Below are positions 1-14,700 of a stretch of 64,000 nt of DNA, piece after piece; the first letter of the stretch is position 1, and each line of letters opens with the position of its first letter. This DNA is from Sitta carolinensis. Taxonomy: Eukaryota; Chordata; Aves; Passeriformes; Sittidae. The translations under genes were made by a program, and so were the position numbers. Below the pieces are notes generated by a model. It searched no databases, was not told the origin of the DNA, and worked only from the letters and a program-made list of their open reading frames with translations. Location of the stretch: assembly GCA_032173965.1 (NCBI GenBank), contig CM063290.1:10441501-10505500 (forward strand), given 5' to 3'.

Positions 1-3000
1 ATAAACAAAGAAGATTCACTGGCACCAAGGTCAGAAAGGACCTTGCCATTTTACTGCCTAATGTCTTACTCTCAGTTTCTCCCTGAAACATGATTGAATC
101 AGGACTTTAAAAAAAATAAAAATCTAATCTTATCTTAAAAACTTCGAGCAATGGTGAGTCAACCACCTACCCTGATAAGCTGTTCTAGTGATTAATTTTC
201 CTCACAGCTCGGAAATTGCTTCCTGAGGTGAAGCTTTAGTTTTGTTTACCACTTATATTTATGAAGCTGCAAAGCTCAGATTTTGCAGACTAATATTGTA
301 TGACTAAGATTGCTGTGCTCTGTTTGAGAGGGTGGTACATCAAAGTTTCTTCATCCAAAAGGGATGCATAGCTGAAAGGGTGAGAACATAGAGTCTTTCA
401 GTGTTAGGTCATCAATTTGACTATCAGATGGGAGGTCAGACCAATGTCATGCCAGTAGCTCTTAAATCAGCAGGAGACAAGAAAATGGAAAGGAGGGTTC
501 AGAGCACTCAGAAGTTTTGCCAGTGTTATTTATATAAACAGTAGCATAATCAAAGATGGAATAATCATGCATTATGTCTGGTGGAAAAATCAAACAACAA
601 CCTTAGTCCTACCTCTGGGCAGCTCATGTGTAATTATCAACTGCACCTGGTATCTTCTAATTGGACTGTGTGCCACTGAAGTTCATCTCTGAGGTGCTGT
701 CCAGCCATGGCATTCCTGGTGTGTCAAAGAAACATGTTGGGGTGAACATCTCCTCAGCTCCCTAAGCTTGCTGTGCCCCATACAGCCTTCTGGGAGCATT
801 TCTATCTAACAAGATACAGAATGCTGGAGCACAGCTGCTTTTTATGCTTAGGTACAGTGAAAGAGGTAGGGTGCCCTCATCTTCCTGGGTTTGCTCCAGC
901 CCAGGCTCCTCCCTGGGTCTCTGGAGTCACAATGGATGAAGCTTTCTAATATGGCAGTGCAGGCTGGGAGTTTTTTACTAATTCTGGCTATGTCAGAACT
1001 AAATACCCATTTCTGCTTGAGCTGTCAACCAGTGCCTTTCAGTAAATTCGTGCTCATGTGGAAAGAACAAATTAAGTGTGGGAGGGAAAAAAGTCTTTCA
1101 GCTTTGGTTAACTGTCTCAACCAATATCTCTGCCCTCATTCTTTAGTTGTTTAGCATGGTAATGTGGACTGTACAGGATTCATATGGCACATCGATCAAA
1201 TAATCTGAAAAAGGACAAATGGGCAGAGAGGTTGACTCTGATTTGCATTAAATATCTTATGCCTGAGGTCTAAATGCCATGGTAATTGTAGCATACCAGA
1301 TAGTTGTCAGCTAATCACTTTTATTAGGTTGAATTTAGAAAACTGGATTTCAGCATATTAAAAGTTGGTTAAGAGCAGATAGGTTTTGAATTGAGGAATC
1401 TAATTAACCTTGCTAGAAAGCTGCAAGGCGTTATATTAAGTCATGAAAATAATTTGTTGAAATAATTACATTTGAACTGTCAGGCTGGAGAAAGGTCATT
1501 TTACTTGGTCCGCCAGCACTCTGGGATCTTCTCTGTAACCAACTTCCTGCTGCAAGTTCACTTGCCATATCTCTGGTTTTCAGTGAAGCCATCTTGGTTT
1601 TGTAGTCAGCAGAATCTGCACAGCAGTGGGCAGGGTGAGGGTTCCCTGGGAAGGAAGAGGAGTAGGAGTCACTTCAGTTGTCTCTTTGCCCTGGAAATGC
1701 TGCCTGGTTCTGCTGGCAAACCCAGTGAGCTGAGCTGAGCTGAGGAGCAGGGCAGCCAACACTTCCCTCCAGTCTGTGCTCACTGCACCTCTGCAGCTTC
1801 CCAGGGGGGACCCACTGAAGGTGGTTTCAGAGTCAGGGAAGCTGTTCTAGGCAGGGGCTGCTCACACAAGCACACACAGCTGGCATCAGGGTATGGATCA
1901 CACTGCCCTGCTGGGAAGCCTGGGAGAGTGGTGGGAGCCAGAAGCAGCATACTGGAGACACTTCGGAGCAGCAAGATCTCAGCTGGCAGCTTTGTCTTGC
2001 CAGGGCTTACCACAGCAGCATGATACAGACACTGGGAAACCCTCTAGCTGCATTGGCAAGGCAGTGCTTAAGCATGGAAATATCACTTGGCATAATAATT
2101 TTTAATGAATTCCTGTGAATTTTTAGGAGTTAAAAGTGCAGTTGGGTATTCTGCCTGGCTTAACTTTGTTAAGACCACAATACTATAATAAGCACCCCAA
2201 TTCTTGGTCTGTGTCGCCTCCTGCCCCCTTGCATGTTCTGGAGTAACTTGTGGAATGACTACTCCTGGGAAGTCCTTGGCAGATCAGCAAATTACAGTCT
2301 TTTAAGCCTAAGCTGCTCTTCCTTCTTTACTGATGATTAAGTTGCTGATCTGTGGTAGTTGGCTGTCTTTAATCAAATCCCTTTTTATTAGAAAGGATTC
2401 CCAACTGTCTTATGCTCTGTGCAGTAGGGATAGTTTCTCTCTATCACAGCCCTCCCTATTGATAAATGTGCTATTGTAGACAGGCATGTCTGATTTGTTT
2501 GGAAAAAAATAATACTTAGTGGAGTGGAAATTGGGTAAGGTTGAGGGAGGAGAAATGGATACTTATAGGAGATTAAAATGAAACTATCAAAATTGTTTGT
2601 TGGCCGTCATGGGAAATTACAGCCCTTGATATTGGATTTTAGAAAACCCAAGAAAGTACACACACACACAAAGATCACAACTGTTTTGGACCACTGTTTC
2701 AAGTCCTACAGAAAGAAATTACTTCTGGCAGCTTATCAGTCTCTATCACCATGCAGACAGTGCTGATTAAGACTGGAAAAGTGCCATTGGGGCCCCTCAT
2801 CTCCTGTTGCCTTCTGGACTATGTCCCAGCTGAGTCACTCCCCACAGCAGTTTCTCTGACTGGTAGGAAGAAACTCTCATTGGTATTTTACCATAAATGC
2901 TCAGAGCTACCAAAGGAACCACCAGTTTTATGTATTGGATAATGTAGCAATCTCCTTTTGTAGTTCCAGCATGCTGTAGGGATGCACGTGGGAAGAAGAG

Positions 3001-6000
3001 AGATGCTAAAATCATCCTGTGGGAAAACTCAGTTTGTGCAGTAAAGGACTCTTGATTTAACTATGAGCTGATAATTCAGGATATATAGGGTTTTTATGTG
3101 TATTTCCTGTGTACCCTGGCTTTGACAATGGGAGAGGTGGTGCAGAATTGGGTTGAAGAGCAAGGCCAAGAAATGGGAGGCTTGACTTTCTTTTCTGCTT
3201 CCCATCTTGATATCTTGACATGTGGCAGAGTGTTTTACCTTTTTAAACTTAATTTTTTCCTTTTTCACCAAATTTGCTGGAGATGTTTAGCAGCAGCAGT
3301 GATATGTGCATTCCCCATGGAGAGGCCTTCATGTCCAATAGTTCTTTGAGATGCCATGTCACAGTTAAGATTAAAGAATGGTAAGTGACACCAGTATTGA
3401 ATATGCCAAGGCTCTGCCAACCTTTCCCATCACTGGCTTTACATCTCCATTTGGCTTCCATTCATAAGCTAAAAATCCTTCAGTAGGACCAGGGACCTGG
3501 TATCCAAACAGAGTTGAATGTTTTCCCTTATTTTACTTCATGAGAGTCAGGACATGAGTTAGCAGGTAGTATTCCAAGTCAGGTATGGGAGAGAGTGTGA
3601 TAAGAGTTGTAGGAAGTTCAGCTGAGGAGACACACTGGATCATCCAGGTATGATTTCCTTTGGTTCATGGTGTCTCTGTTTCTTTTGGCATGGCTCTGAG
3701 CACTGTACAGTTCTAGAGGCTCTAAACTGAACATGGTCTGTGTTGCATTTCAGTCTTGGTCAGGCATATCAGCAGCCTCTAAGAGGCACAAGTAGCCACT
3801 TGGTTTCATCTGAATTATTACCAGAAAAAGAAACTGAAAGTTGTCATATCTTGCCTGTACTCTTAGATCTTTTCTGAAAAGGTTATCATTAAAAGAAGCA
3901 TATTATTATTACAAGAGCATAATTACATTGTAATTTTGCCATGTAATGTGATGTGTCTTTTGTCTAAAGGCAGGGCTTCTGCTGCAAGATGGTGTCTGTC
4001 CTCATTTGAACAACATCTGGGTCAGAAAATAGTAGGTTAGGCTTTCAACAACTGATGAGCCGGCAGTCATTTTTCTGTTATGTAACCCCTCACAAAAGCA
4101 GGAAGAACAGACATACAATGGGGACCCTTTTCTCCACTGTAGTTCAAGTCATTATTTTTTTATGTTCAAGCCATATTCCAGTGGTTGCACACAGGCTACA
4201 AAGCCTGGGAGCAACCTCTGCTCAGGGAGGTCACAGTGCAGCACCATCAACATCCAGTGGCCCTGCTGTGGCCTGCCGCAAGGGGAGTCACCCTCCCTCT
4301 GCTCCCCAGGGGCTTTCATTATCTTGCTAAATGGCTTTCAGAGCCTGTTTCTTCAGTATCACTTCTGTCAATACTTGCCACCTTCGTCTAGCTTCTTTTC
4401 GGGGAGTCCCCTGCCTGCCAGCATCCTTGCACGGTATGTGGAGGGAAATTTATAAGGGTAATCTCAATGTAACCTAGATGGTGAATTTTAGCCCAAAGTA
4501 AGAAGAGAAAAATAGTAGGCCTGTGACCTGGTCTGAGTTACTCCTCGAGCATTTGATAGGCTGGAAATGGATGCAAAAGTTTGATTCTTCCTGATGTTGA
4601 TCCTACCCCCATCTTACTCTGTATTAATTCTGGGAAACACGATTTATGAAGCTAATCACCTAGATCTTTTTATGCCAGGGATTTTAGCCTTAAAAAGACT
4701 TGAGTGCATGCCTTTTAAATGAAGGTCCAGCAGATGTAGCAGTCAGGAATGAGAGAAGGTTGCACTTCTGCAAGTCCTGAGCACCTGGTACCCACATGGG
4801 CCAGGAGACAGGAGACTCACCTTCCGTTTTCCTCTTCTTATCCACACAAGAGTGGTCAAGACTTTGCACCATGAGTGTTTCTGAAGCACAGTCTCTTCAG
4901 AGACCACCACTGCTTCACAGATGAGATCTAAATCTTGCATCAAAACCACAATTACCCTTTGTTACTGTAAGTCATAAAATCCCAGCTGGAACAGGTAGCA
5001 AGCAGCTTGACTTCTTCTATGTTCGTAATTCCCTGGTCTAGCTTGAATTACTGGCAGTCAGCATAGACTTATTCTTACTTTTAAACAGAATTGATTTTTG
5101 ATGCAGAAGTTATTTAATAGAGAATAAGTTCAGAATACTGAAGTAGCACTTTATCAAAGGGATTCCCATGATCACCTGTATGCTGTGATAGAGAGGAGGA
5201 TTTCAGGCCATGAATGAAATTTGGTTTGTCCAGAAAGTTAGTAAATAAAAACTGATAATTTCCTGCTGTCTTCTAAGAGGAGTGAAATGTGGTTATGAAA
5301 TTCAGGGATGTGCCTTTCTGAAGTACAGCTGTGTTCTACATGATTCTTCAGCATGTTTAAAAATAGCATAGCCATGTAGAAAAAAAATCCATAAGGGTAG
5401 TGGATACTTCTTTTTTTGTGAGAGGTCCCTTAGTGTACTAGGACCTGTACAGATGGATAGGAAAGCTCATCCTCTTTCAGAAAAAACTTTGAACAATGAT
5501 GAGGCTATTAGCCAACCCCCCATATTTAACAGTCCTACATGGAAACAATCCAAATCTTTCTACCATAGTTTGACAAACTGTTCAAAGACAATCCAGATTG
5601 TTCATGATGAACTTACAAAGTAAAGTAAACTCCCTGTGGACTGAAAGGGCTGAAGAATTGATAGTGAGCCACCAAATCTTCAGCTGCAGTTCATTAGTCT
5701 GGAGATAACTCAGATCATTAAGAAGTAAAAATGGGACCTACCTGCTGGCTGTTTCCTGCTCCACATGAAATGAGCTGTTTTGGTCCCTGGGGGTTCTCTG
5801 GGGGATGTCATCACCTGATTAAAACCCACAAACTGTGGCACCTGGAGGACTCCTGGTTGGGAATCTCTTTGATGAGGCCAGGAGCTGAAGCTGGAATGTT
5901 AGTCTAGGATATACAGGATGGAGAAGGTTTGTTCTCCTGTTCTATGGAGATGAGTGCAACCAGGAGTTTCCTCCATCTGGGATATCACAAGCTCTACATT

Positions 6001-6529
6001 CTCACATACAGGTGTTTGGAGGGGCGGTGTGTATATGCATGTGTCTATGAATGAGTGAGAATGTTTTTCTGGACTGTAATATTATAGAAATAATTTTCAC
6101 TTCAGATAGAGCTTTGGAGTGTTTAAAGCCTCAAGACATTGTTTTGTCGTGACTTGTAGCTAAGTTGTCAAGTGAGGCACAGGCATTCAGTTTTGGAGCT
6201 GGAGTTAGAAACCCTTCTAGCCGTGTAGTCTTGGATAAATCTTTGTCCCAATAACATGAAAATAGTTTAATTTCTTTGTTTCGAGTTAGTGTGTACATGA
6301 CCTGACAGAAAGGAACCCTTTCTTTGCTTTTTAAAACTGAAACCAGCTCACCTGTTCTTTGAAGCTGGATGCACTGAATTTGCACTTTGTTCCCAAGTTC
6401 CATTATGGCTTATTGTGCTGCAGTCACATCCAAGGCTATGGTCACACTGTACCATGTGCAAATTAAACATGGAGTGGGAACAGGGTGCATCCCTCAGAGT
6501 TCTGAAACTGAAAATATGTCAAGGACCAG

Positions 6530-6660
6530 GAAATTACTGTCCCTGATTTACAAACGAGGGGCTGACTGGCAGAATTAAGATGATTCACCGAAAGTCATGC
6601 TGAGATCCAGTAGCGAAGCAGGAAATGAGCCTAGGATTCCTTCAAGTTCCATGCCTTACC
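6530..6660 (-). mobile_element. MIR-like ancient SINE relic
   Basis: The + strand shows CTGATTTACAAACGAGG, then TTAAGATGATTCACCGAAAG, then GCAGGAAATGAGCC and AGGATTCCTT. These appear in the order of the antisense of MIR-type SINEs (acagatgagg ... taagtgacttgcccaagg ... gcagagctgggatt). Divergence is high and the boundaries are approximate. Confidence 0.6.
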
Positions 6661-9011
6661 TAAAGCTGTGGCCACACCCTTTATTTTATGTGAAAACCAA
6701 CCAAAATGGACTTGTGAGCCTTGTCTGATAAGAAATCACAACCAGTCTGAGGGCTCTTCCCAGCATGCAGAGCAAAAGCCCTATTTTCCAGGGTTAGTAA
6801 CAAGGCTATGAAAACATGAAAGGGGGGAAAATGTGCTCTAGGATCACACTTGATCATTTTAACTGCTGCTAATGTAATGTACCCACTAATGTTATCACAC
6901 TTCAGCATTTAGATAGTTCAAGGCTATTAGGAAAATTGATAATTCACCATAGTAATCTGTTACTTTCCACTCTAGCAATCACTATTCCACAGAAGTGGGG
7001 CACAGTGTGGCATTTGTTATTTCTTCTTCTGGTGGCATTTGTCTCATGCTGTCTTTTTTGATAGGGTGGTTTGTCTTTTGCTAGTAGCTTTTGGGGGTAT
7101 TTTAGTGTCATTAACTCAAAATGAGTTATTTCCAGTGGGGGAAAAGGACAGATTTTATCTGAGAGTGTTAAAAAGAAGAATTAAACAGGACTGTCTCATT
7201 TGCTGTGTTCTCCAGCCTCTTTTCTTCTGATGGAAATGTATCAAAACTGTTTGGTTTTTTATAAGGAATTGCTTTGACTCAGATTCTGTGAGATGAATCA
7301 TAACCCACTTTTCTCATCTGAGATGCGAAAAAAAAAAATTCCAGCTCTGCTGTCAATGTCAGCATAATCAATACAGAGTGATTTTCAGTGGTGCAAAGAG
7401 GTAGGGGAGGATTAAAAGAATGAAAAGACTCAAAAGTAGCCAAACTTTCCCGCTGGTTTTAGTAAGCTGCACTGTTTTCAAATTTCCAAATGAACCTTGC
7501 TGTTCATCATGTCATGTCATGAACACATGTTTTCATGTCTCTGGCTACAAGCCAAGGTCACAACTGATGCTGAAAAGTCAGGAGACTGTCATCTCAAACT
7601 GGCAGGCAGATTACAAGAAGCCAGCCCTGGCAGACATTTGGGATGCTACAAGCAGCCAAGAGTAAACCTGTTTTGATTTGTGAAACCTGCAGTTGAGATG
7701 TCCCCTGCCTGGACTGTGCCAGCACAGATTGTGTCAGCTGAGCAGGAGAGAGTGGCAAAGCCCCGTGCCTGTCCCATGGTCCTGCCTAGGCCAGCCCCGT
7801 TGAGGGAAATAGACAGTGCCAATAGCAATGGGATCACTGTGGGTGCAAGCAGAGATGGGAGACTACATCTGATACCTTGTCACCAGCTTTCATTTAGGAA
7901 CTTGCTCATTTGCTTTTTTTGCTTTTTTTTTCTTGTGTGTCTGCCAAGACATGCACAAAGATGTAGAAATAATTACTTCTGGAAGTATGAGCTAAGAGCC
8001 AAAAACCTCTGAAGAGCTCTGTTCACAGCACCAGGGTCAAAAGAAGACAGCACAGGTAGTGCCATGTGTTCTGACAGTTGACAAAATGTATCTCCCCATT
8101 GAACACAAGTGGTTCAGTAAAACACCATGGCAATAGCAGACCCCTTTGTTGAGAGTTTAGAGGTATGGGTATAACCATCTTCCACAGCCTAAGGCACTGT
8201 CCACTGCTGAAGAGAGACAGCTGGATGTGGGATGTGAATTATTTGTTTTGTATAGCCTTCCGAATCACTGTCCCAGCCATGCTAAACTGCCTGTTTAAAG
8301 CTGTGAATTAGGCTGTGTTCAGTTAGCAGCAGTGTTGAACTTTAATATACAATTTCCTCAACAACTTCGGGCTCCAGACAATATCTTGAGAGGTTTATAA
8401 CTTACTGTCTGCTCAGTACATGTTCTGATTCTGTCTGTACTGTCAGGGGCAGGCTGGGCAGATGATTTGCTGCATTCTTTGTGAGTGCAGGTTGAAAGAA
8501 GGGATACTTTTCATAGGAATTTTAGTTGTTTTTGTTGTCATTTAAAATTACACTTGAAAAAACCCCAGCTTTTTAAATGTCTCTATTTTCTCACTATGAG
8601 CTTGCTGTGAAAGACAAGTGAATTCAGCATGGGACTGTCAAAAAAAAACTGCAGAAAGCCTGAAGCCTTTTACCTTGAATTTTCACTTGTGTTGATGAAT
8701 GGCTGGAACATGACAATATTGACTTTCCACTCCTTTAGTGCAGAGTTTGTGATCACATGAATTGTGTCTGGCTGAGCTGGAGGGAGGCATTTAGAAGGGA
8801 CTCTAATGTGGGTTCTTTATGCCGTACAGAAGATTGTCATATGAAGCCAGCTCTTCTGGACAGGCAAGTCCTAGCGATCGTCACTGCCAACGTGGAACTA
8901 ATTCTGGTCATGTGTTGTCGTTGTCATCTCCACAAGCTGGGCAGCTGCTTCTCATTTCTGTCCTGTGGCTGAAATTAGTGAGGATCCTAAAATCCTCACA
9001 CGTAAATAAGT

Positions 9012-9036
9012 ATGTGTGTGTGTACACATATATATA
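9012..9036. repeat. Short TG/TA alternating tract
   Basis: An alternating purine-pyrimidine stretch ATGTGTGTGTGTACACATAT continuing with TATA. It includes a self-complementary TGTGTACACA and could adopt Z-DNA or a cruciform, but it is short. Confidence 0.8.
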
Positions 9037-12000
9037 GTGCAGGATACTACCTGGAGTCTGATTCTAATGGTGTTCCTTTTTTTCCCATTCTCCATCTCAA
9101 TGTCTCACATCAACTGATCCAGCCTTTGATGCCTACATGGGTCATGTCAAGTGTGACTCTCTGCAACGCTGGCAAATCTGATGTGTGTTGTTTAGAGGAG
9201 GGAGAAAAGTACGGTGGAAGGGCAGGACTGGGGAAGGTATGGCTACAGTAACAGTGGATGTTTGGGTGGGACATTTTAGAATGCTCCATCTTTTATCTGT
9301 GTATGCCTGAAACCATTGTCTTCTTCTAAAGATAAAATGGCAAAGCACAGGCTTCATTGTGCTGTGCTTGTGTAGTTCCAATAGGCCACCACTGATGCTA
9401 AGACCACTATAACCTCTCATTCCCTTTATACTCAATTTCCATGCATGGCAACAAAAAGGGGGGGGGAGTGAGAAATGGAGGTTGCTTATGATGAGATTTA
9501 TTTCAACTGTTTCTTCACAGGAAGAGTTCAGAAGGTGGAGGAGGTGGAGCATGTGAATTGCAGATGTGCACAGCTGGTGCATTGCCACCCCCATGGCATC
9601 CCTCTGTCAGAAAGGCAGCTGAGGAGAGCCACAAGGTCTGTGTCAGTTACAAGGCCAGCTCCTAGTGAAAGCTTGTAATGTGAACTCTTTCAGTGTCTTT
9701 CTGCCCTGTTGTCTCTAAATTTAGTGAGGAATGGAAACTGTTCTGTTCACTCACACAGGGAAGAGTCACATCCTTTCTTGAGGGCTTAGGGAAAAAAAAA
9801 AACCCCACAATGATAATGCAAGTTTTAGGAGCCTCAGGGTCAGAGACAGACATTGGTAAAGGGGCCACCCCCAAACTTAGGCCAGAGGGACATTGCTGCT
9901 CTGGGGTTGGAGATCTGTGTCCAGAGGTACCTCTGGTCGTGCCTGGTCATGAGTAAAGGGTTTTTTGTTCATAAGGCATTGTTCATTGATAAAAGTGTGG
10001 CTTGATCTTTTAAACAAAAAGACCGCATGAAAAGGAGCTCGTAAGACTTTAGTCTATGATTTCCAAAATGCCAGTCTGTCTCTTTTTTTGCTATGGTGAG
10101 GTTCCTTTGACTTTCTTGTGAAACAATACTGGAACTCAGACTTTTTTGCAGGTGTTCTAATGTTTGGACATTGATCTGAGGCTTATCTCAAACTCTTCTG
10201 GAGTCATCTGGTCTAGATGACTGGTAGACTTCACATAAGCTACATAATGCATTTTGTTTTGTCGGTCCTCGTCTATTCAGGGATGCCTAGAACAATGGAA
10301 AACAATTAAAGCAATTTCTAAAATGTTTGAAGTTCCAAAAGGTTATGTTTTGAAGGGTGTTTGTAAGTTGTGGCTTTCCACTGGGACAAAAGTCTCCCAC
10401 ACTTTTTCCTATGCTGGGATGGGAATAACAGCTTCTCTGACCTACTCATCACATCTGACTTTGTCAGCATAATAAAGCTGCATCATTTCATATGCAAATG
10501 GAAACCAACTGACTTAAACCAGTGTTGGCTTTCTGGGTTTGGTCATATAAATTTGAGAGAAGTCAACTAAGTTTACATCAGCTAAAATCAGGCTTGGTAT
10601 AAACTGTCCCTACATTTACTTCAGATCTAAATTTGGATGTCTAGTGGATTTCAAATGATTCTGTTATCACATGTAAACAAGTCCACCAGTTTTCCCTACT
10701 GTCACACCACAGAATTTAATGAGGATTAGATACTCTTACTCTTTTCACAGTGAACTTCCATGAATGTAGGAAACCAGTGAAGAGCACCCTGAAAGTTCAG
10801 AGCACAGCAATTTGCCAGCTTTGCTCATACAGAGTTGCCGTCACTGGTACGGCATGTTCGGGACATTTTCCAACACCAAGTTTTTGGCAAACACTTACAA
10901 TCCCTGCAGATGATGGCCTTTTCTAATGCCTGCTCAAGGGCATTGGACTGACAGAACTCATCATGAGCTCTGGATATTGGATCAGTCCTTTCTGATTGGT
11001 TCAGCCATGGGAGGGAGGAGGGAAAGCTTTTGCGGTTTCAGTTTCCATTGGCACAAAATTTTCAGGTCGTGAATTGTGTGAATAATTCAGGAGACAGAGA
11101 TTGGTGCCCTTAGCATGGAAGCCAATTCAGGAAGAATGTTACATTTTATTAGTACTAAGATGAGTGATGGCTAGTACTTTAAGCATGCCTCTGTAGATGC
11201 CAGTCAACATCAGAACCTCCTCATAGAGAACTTAAGGTGAAATGTCAGGACAGTCTTTAATCATGATAAATGGATCAGTACCTATAATTCTTATGTCTAC
11301 TACTGTTAGTCAACAAGCCTTAGAGTCAAAACCGTCACCTCAAACAGATCAGACTTAATGCCACTAAAGAGCTTGGGTTTATGGTGTGAGATTTCTTTTA
11401 ACTTATTATTTTTTAAGCCTTGCTAATTTTGAATCAAAAGCTGTAGGATGTGTGAGAGTGACACATGCAATTGTGCAGATGGATTTCCACATACTTTCTT
11501 TAAATAAAATAACAATTGTTATAAATATATATCTCATATTTTGCACTAATTCACTTGTAATGGGAGCCACGCAAGAAAACTTTGATATCCATATGCAGCA
11601 AACTCTGAGAATGTGGCAGTCAGGTGAGCTTAATGATCTGTGGATACTTGATATGAGTGCTCCGTCATGGACTCCAGATAAAGCATGTGCCTCTGGGAGG
11701 TTATTCTCAAATTAGAGAGTTATCAATATTACTTTCCATCTACCCCAGTGAGTAAAAGCAGGTCCCATGACCCAAAGGAGGAGCAGAATTAAAGTTATTG
11801 CTTAATTACATCAGTCTAATAAATATGGTGTTACCAACATCAGATAACATTTTAAAAGGACTTTTGCTTTCAGTATGAATTTCACATTTTAAGATTATGA
11901 CATGTGGTCATTCTGAATAGGAACATCCCCTGCAGAATCAGAGTCTCCATCCCAGGTTGTAAAATTCCTGTTACTTGTCCAAGAGAGTAAACAAATATTG

Positions 12001-13314
12001 GACCTTGTACCTGGCTGGAAAGGTCTCAGATTTTGGGATGAAGAAGGAAACCTCTGTCTAGTAGGTTGCTTTAATGAGAAAAATACCAGCATTAATTGAT
12101 TCCCTCTACTAAGAAGCTTGGAGTGATGGAATTCATTGCAAGGAACAGTGGATGCTCGGCATACAGGTGAGGTGGTTTCCAGTGCCTGAGGGATGTGATT
12201 TATGGCAGGGCTGCTGTCAACACACAGACAGCGCATGTTTCAAAACAGCAAGGAAGCTTTGGGCTGGTGCCGGATTGTGAAAGGCAGGGTTTTCAAAAGA
12301 CCTGAAATAAATGAGGTGCTGGTTGAAATTCGGTGTGACATCTTCTAATGCAGCCAGGCACCTCAGGCCTTAATGTTGTTGGGCCTATGAGAGCTGCCAT
12401 TTGTTCAGGACACTATTCTTTGTCAGATCCAGCCTTTTTTTCACTTTTTTTTTTTCTTTCACTTTTGGCAGTGGGGAAATAGGTTCACTCCCTGTTTTTT
12501 GGGTTTTGTCAGATGTTTTTCCTCAGGCAAGCATGCAGGAGGTATTCCAGGTTGGTAGGCCAGAGCCAATGGCACAGGGAGCATCTCTGACTCAAAACTT
12601 TGCCATTATTCAGGCAATTTCATCTTCACCACTGAGCAGAGCCTTTGGTAAAACACCACCTTCCCAGCAATGCCATGAGGCCTGGACAAGCTACAGGATA
12701 CCAGCTGGAGCACCGTCAGGCTATGGAAGAGTGAATTGAGTCATTCATACCCAGCCATGGATGTGATTTTTGGCTGGTCTTGAGTCTGCTTAACACACTG
12801 ATGGTGCCTATCTGGGGCTTATGGAATGGATTGGCTGGGCAGGAGCACAGAAGTGGTCTGAAGTGCCCTTGTGCAACATGGACACAGTTGAAGATGAAAG
12901 TCTTTGGGACAGGGGACACTTTGTTTTGTGTTCGTCCTGCACCTAACATCACGGAGCTGCACCCCATTGCTTGGGCTCCTTGAGCCCGCTTTTGTGCTAG
13001 AAATGGCAAAACTGACCACAGTCCTTTGGGAATGAGGTAAAAGACAGCTCATTTTTTTGACCTAGATGTAAAGGCTGCTGTCTGTATCAGTGTGAGTCTT
13101 AGCTGTTCCCTTCTGACTGCACTCTCGGTTCATCTCTAAGAAAGCTGAGAGTTCAGGAGAATTTGATCTATGTTTAAGGTGTGCTTGCACTGAGCAGCAG
13201 CATGAGCCTGTGGACAGCTGGTCACTGGTCTTCCCAGCTGGAAGAGTGGCTGGGAGAAGCTTTATGAGCCATTGTACAGTGAGCACCAAGCCTCTGAGAG
13301 CAGCTCGTCTGGCC

Positions 13315-13550
13315 TAGAGCTCTGCTCTGCGTTCCAGCCATCGCTTAGGGCCAGGGTCAGGTGCAGCAGCCCCTGCAATCACCCTCCGCTGCTCTAGCAG
13401 CAAGGCGGGTCCCCTGAGCCGGGGAGGGAGCAGGCTGGGGCAGCACGCTGGGAGACACAGCTGCCGCGGGCCCAGACGGGCCGGGCAGAGCTGCCCCACG
13501 CAGCTGCGCCCTGAGGCTGCTGCCACTGGCACCCCCGTGCTGACAAGGGG
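13315..13550. promoter_or_regulatory. GC/CpG-rich block 1 in LPP intron
   Basis: A GC-rich stretch with about 13 CpGs by hand count, including CTGCCGCGGGCCC and ACGGGCCGGGC, in an intron that is otherwise CpG-poor. Overlapping open frames of 75-85 codons on the minus strand are expected by chance in GC-rich DNA and show no family signal. A regulatory role is inferred from composition only. Confidence 0.4.
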
Positions 13551-14627
13551 GCTTTTGTGGCTTTCCAAAAGAGGACCCTGAAATTTGGTGCAGCATTACA
13601 GAACGAGCTCAGCGGGCCAGGGGATAGCTCAGGAAATGTTCCCCTTCTCACAGCCCTGATGAGGATGGGAGAAGGAGTGATTCCTGCCTGGTATCCTGCC
13701 TTCCTTCCCCTGTAGGAGATTCATACAAACATGGTTGGCTCACCTTGTGTGCTGTCATATATTTGGTGGTATCACTGTCCAGGGTTTATCATGCAATATG
13801 GCTTTGCAAGTGGGAGTGCAAAGGGATAGTCACTGATGGCTCAGTGATTGTTGCTGTTTGGATTCACCAAAACCGCCAAAATTTGTCTGATCTACAGCTC
13901 AGCCAGCAACTATTCCAGCAACTGTTGCTAAGGTCCTTCCTAGGAGGGGTAAACCCCCACAGAATCAGCTTTGGGATAAATTGCCCAGAGAGAGGTTTCC
14001 TGCCAGCCCCACTAGGACTTTGGCTGGTAGCCTCACCTTCACCAGGGCTTTAGTAGAGGGCTGCTGAAGTTATTCCCTGGATACAACATATTGGTAACAT
14101 CTAAATACATAAAAATAAAATAAGATTATAAGAATAAAATTTCAACATTAATGATATGTTCCAAGGACAAGAGTAATTTTTGGTTTAGAAAGTCTTATTT
14201 TCCTATGAAAGTATAATAAAATAAGAGGTTTCCCAGCTTTTGAAAGCATGGAAAACACCCACTTTCATACAGCCTTTATAATTCTTGCCTGATATTTATT
14301 TTGAGAAAAAAGAGGTTTTTTGTGTGTCTTGTTTTTTGGACTTCATGCAATCAGAGAGGAGTAATGGCCCTGGAATGTGGAGGACTTCGGTGAAAATATA
14401 CATTTTTTTTTTCATTTTATTTTTTTAACTAAATGAAATGATTGCACTCCTTAGTTAAGAATTTGTTGGCTGCGGTTTTTCCATACAAATTGGTGCTTTG
14501 AAAGTCTTGCCCCCAAACACGAAACAGCGTTTAATTAAAAGAATAATTAGGAACTTCTTTCAATCCAACTCTACGTTTGCAACGTAAAGCTGCTTCTTCA
14601 GCATGCCCGTGCCCGGTCCAGCCCGCC

Positions 14628-14671
14628 GGGGAGGGCAGCAGGCGGCGGGGAGAGCCGGGACACGGCCGGGG
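14628..14671 (+). other. Potential G-quadruplex 1
   Basis: G-runs lie at 14628-14631, 14633-14635, 14647-14650, 14657-14659 and 14668-14671, with loops of 1, 11, 6 and 8 bases. This is enough for four-stack arrangements on the + strand, though one loop is long. Confidence 0.45.
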
Positions 14672-14700
14672 TGGCGGCACCGTGTGCGGAGAGCCCGGCA

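Larger units (their letters stand above)
1..13300 (+). other. LPP intron before LIM1, distal part
   Basis: This is intronic sequence with no supportable exon. Neither strand shows a coding segment with family similarity, and the open frames of 60-150 codons have low-complexity or random composition. Contents seen: a short AC run near 2660-2670, pyrimidine-rich tracts at 7912-7936 and 12435-12462, a TG/TA tract near 9012-9036, a G9 run at 9458-9466, a triple TGAGC repeat at 1726-1740 and one MIR-like relic at 6530-6660. The intron assignment is inferred from the LIM1 exon downstream; the preceding coding exon must lie left of the window. Confidence 0.75.

Noticed and set aside
1726..1740. Three TGAGC units resembling immunoglobulin switch-region pentamers
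   Set aside because: Only three units in unique intron. Switch regions have hundreds.
9142..9594. 150-codon minus-strand open frame
   Set aside because: No recognisable family, no repeat or splice context, and length within chance range for 64 kb scanned in six frames.
10031..10060. AAGGAGCTC followed by TAGTCTATG, resembling the 5' arm of miR-28, which lies in a mammalian LPP intron
   Set aside because: The shared seed-side string is short, no complementary arm with a miR-28-3p-like sequence follows, and miR-28 is to my knowledge mammalian and upstream of the LIM exons.
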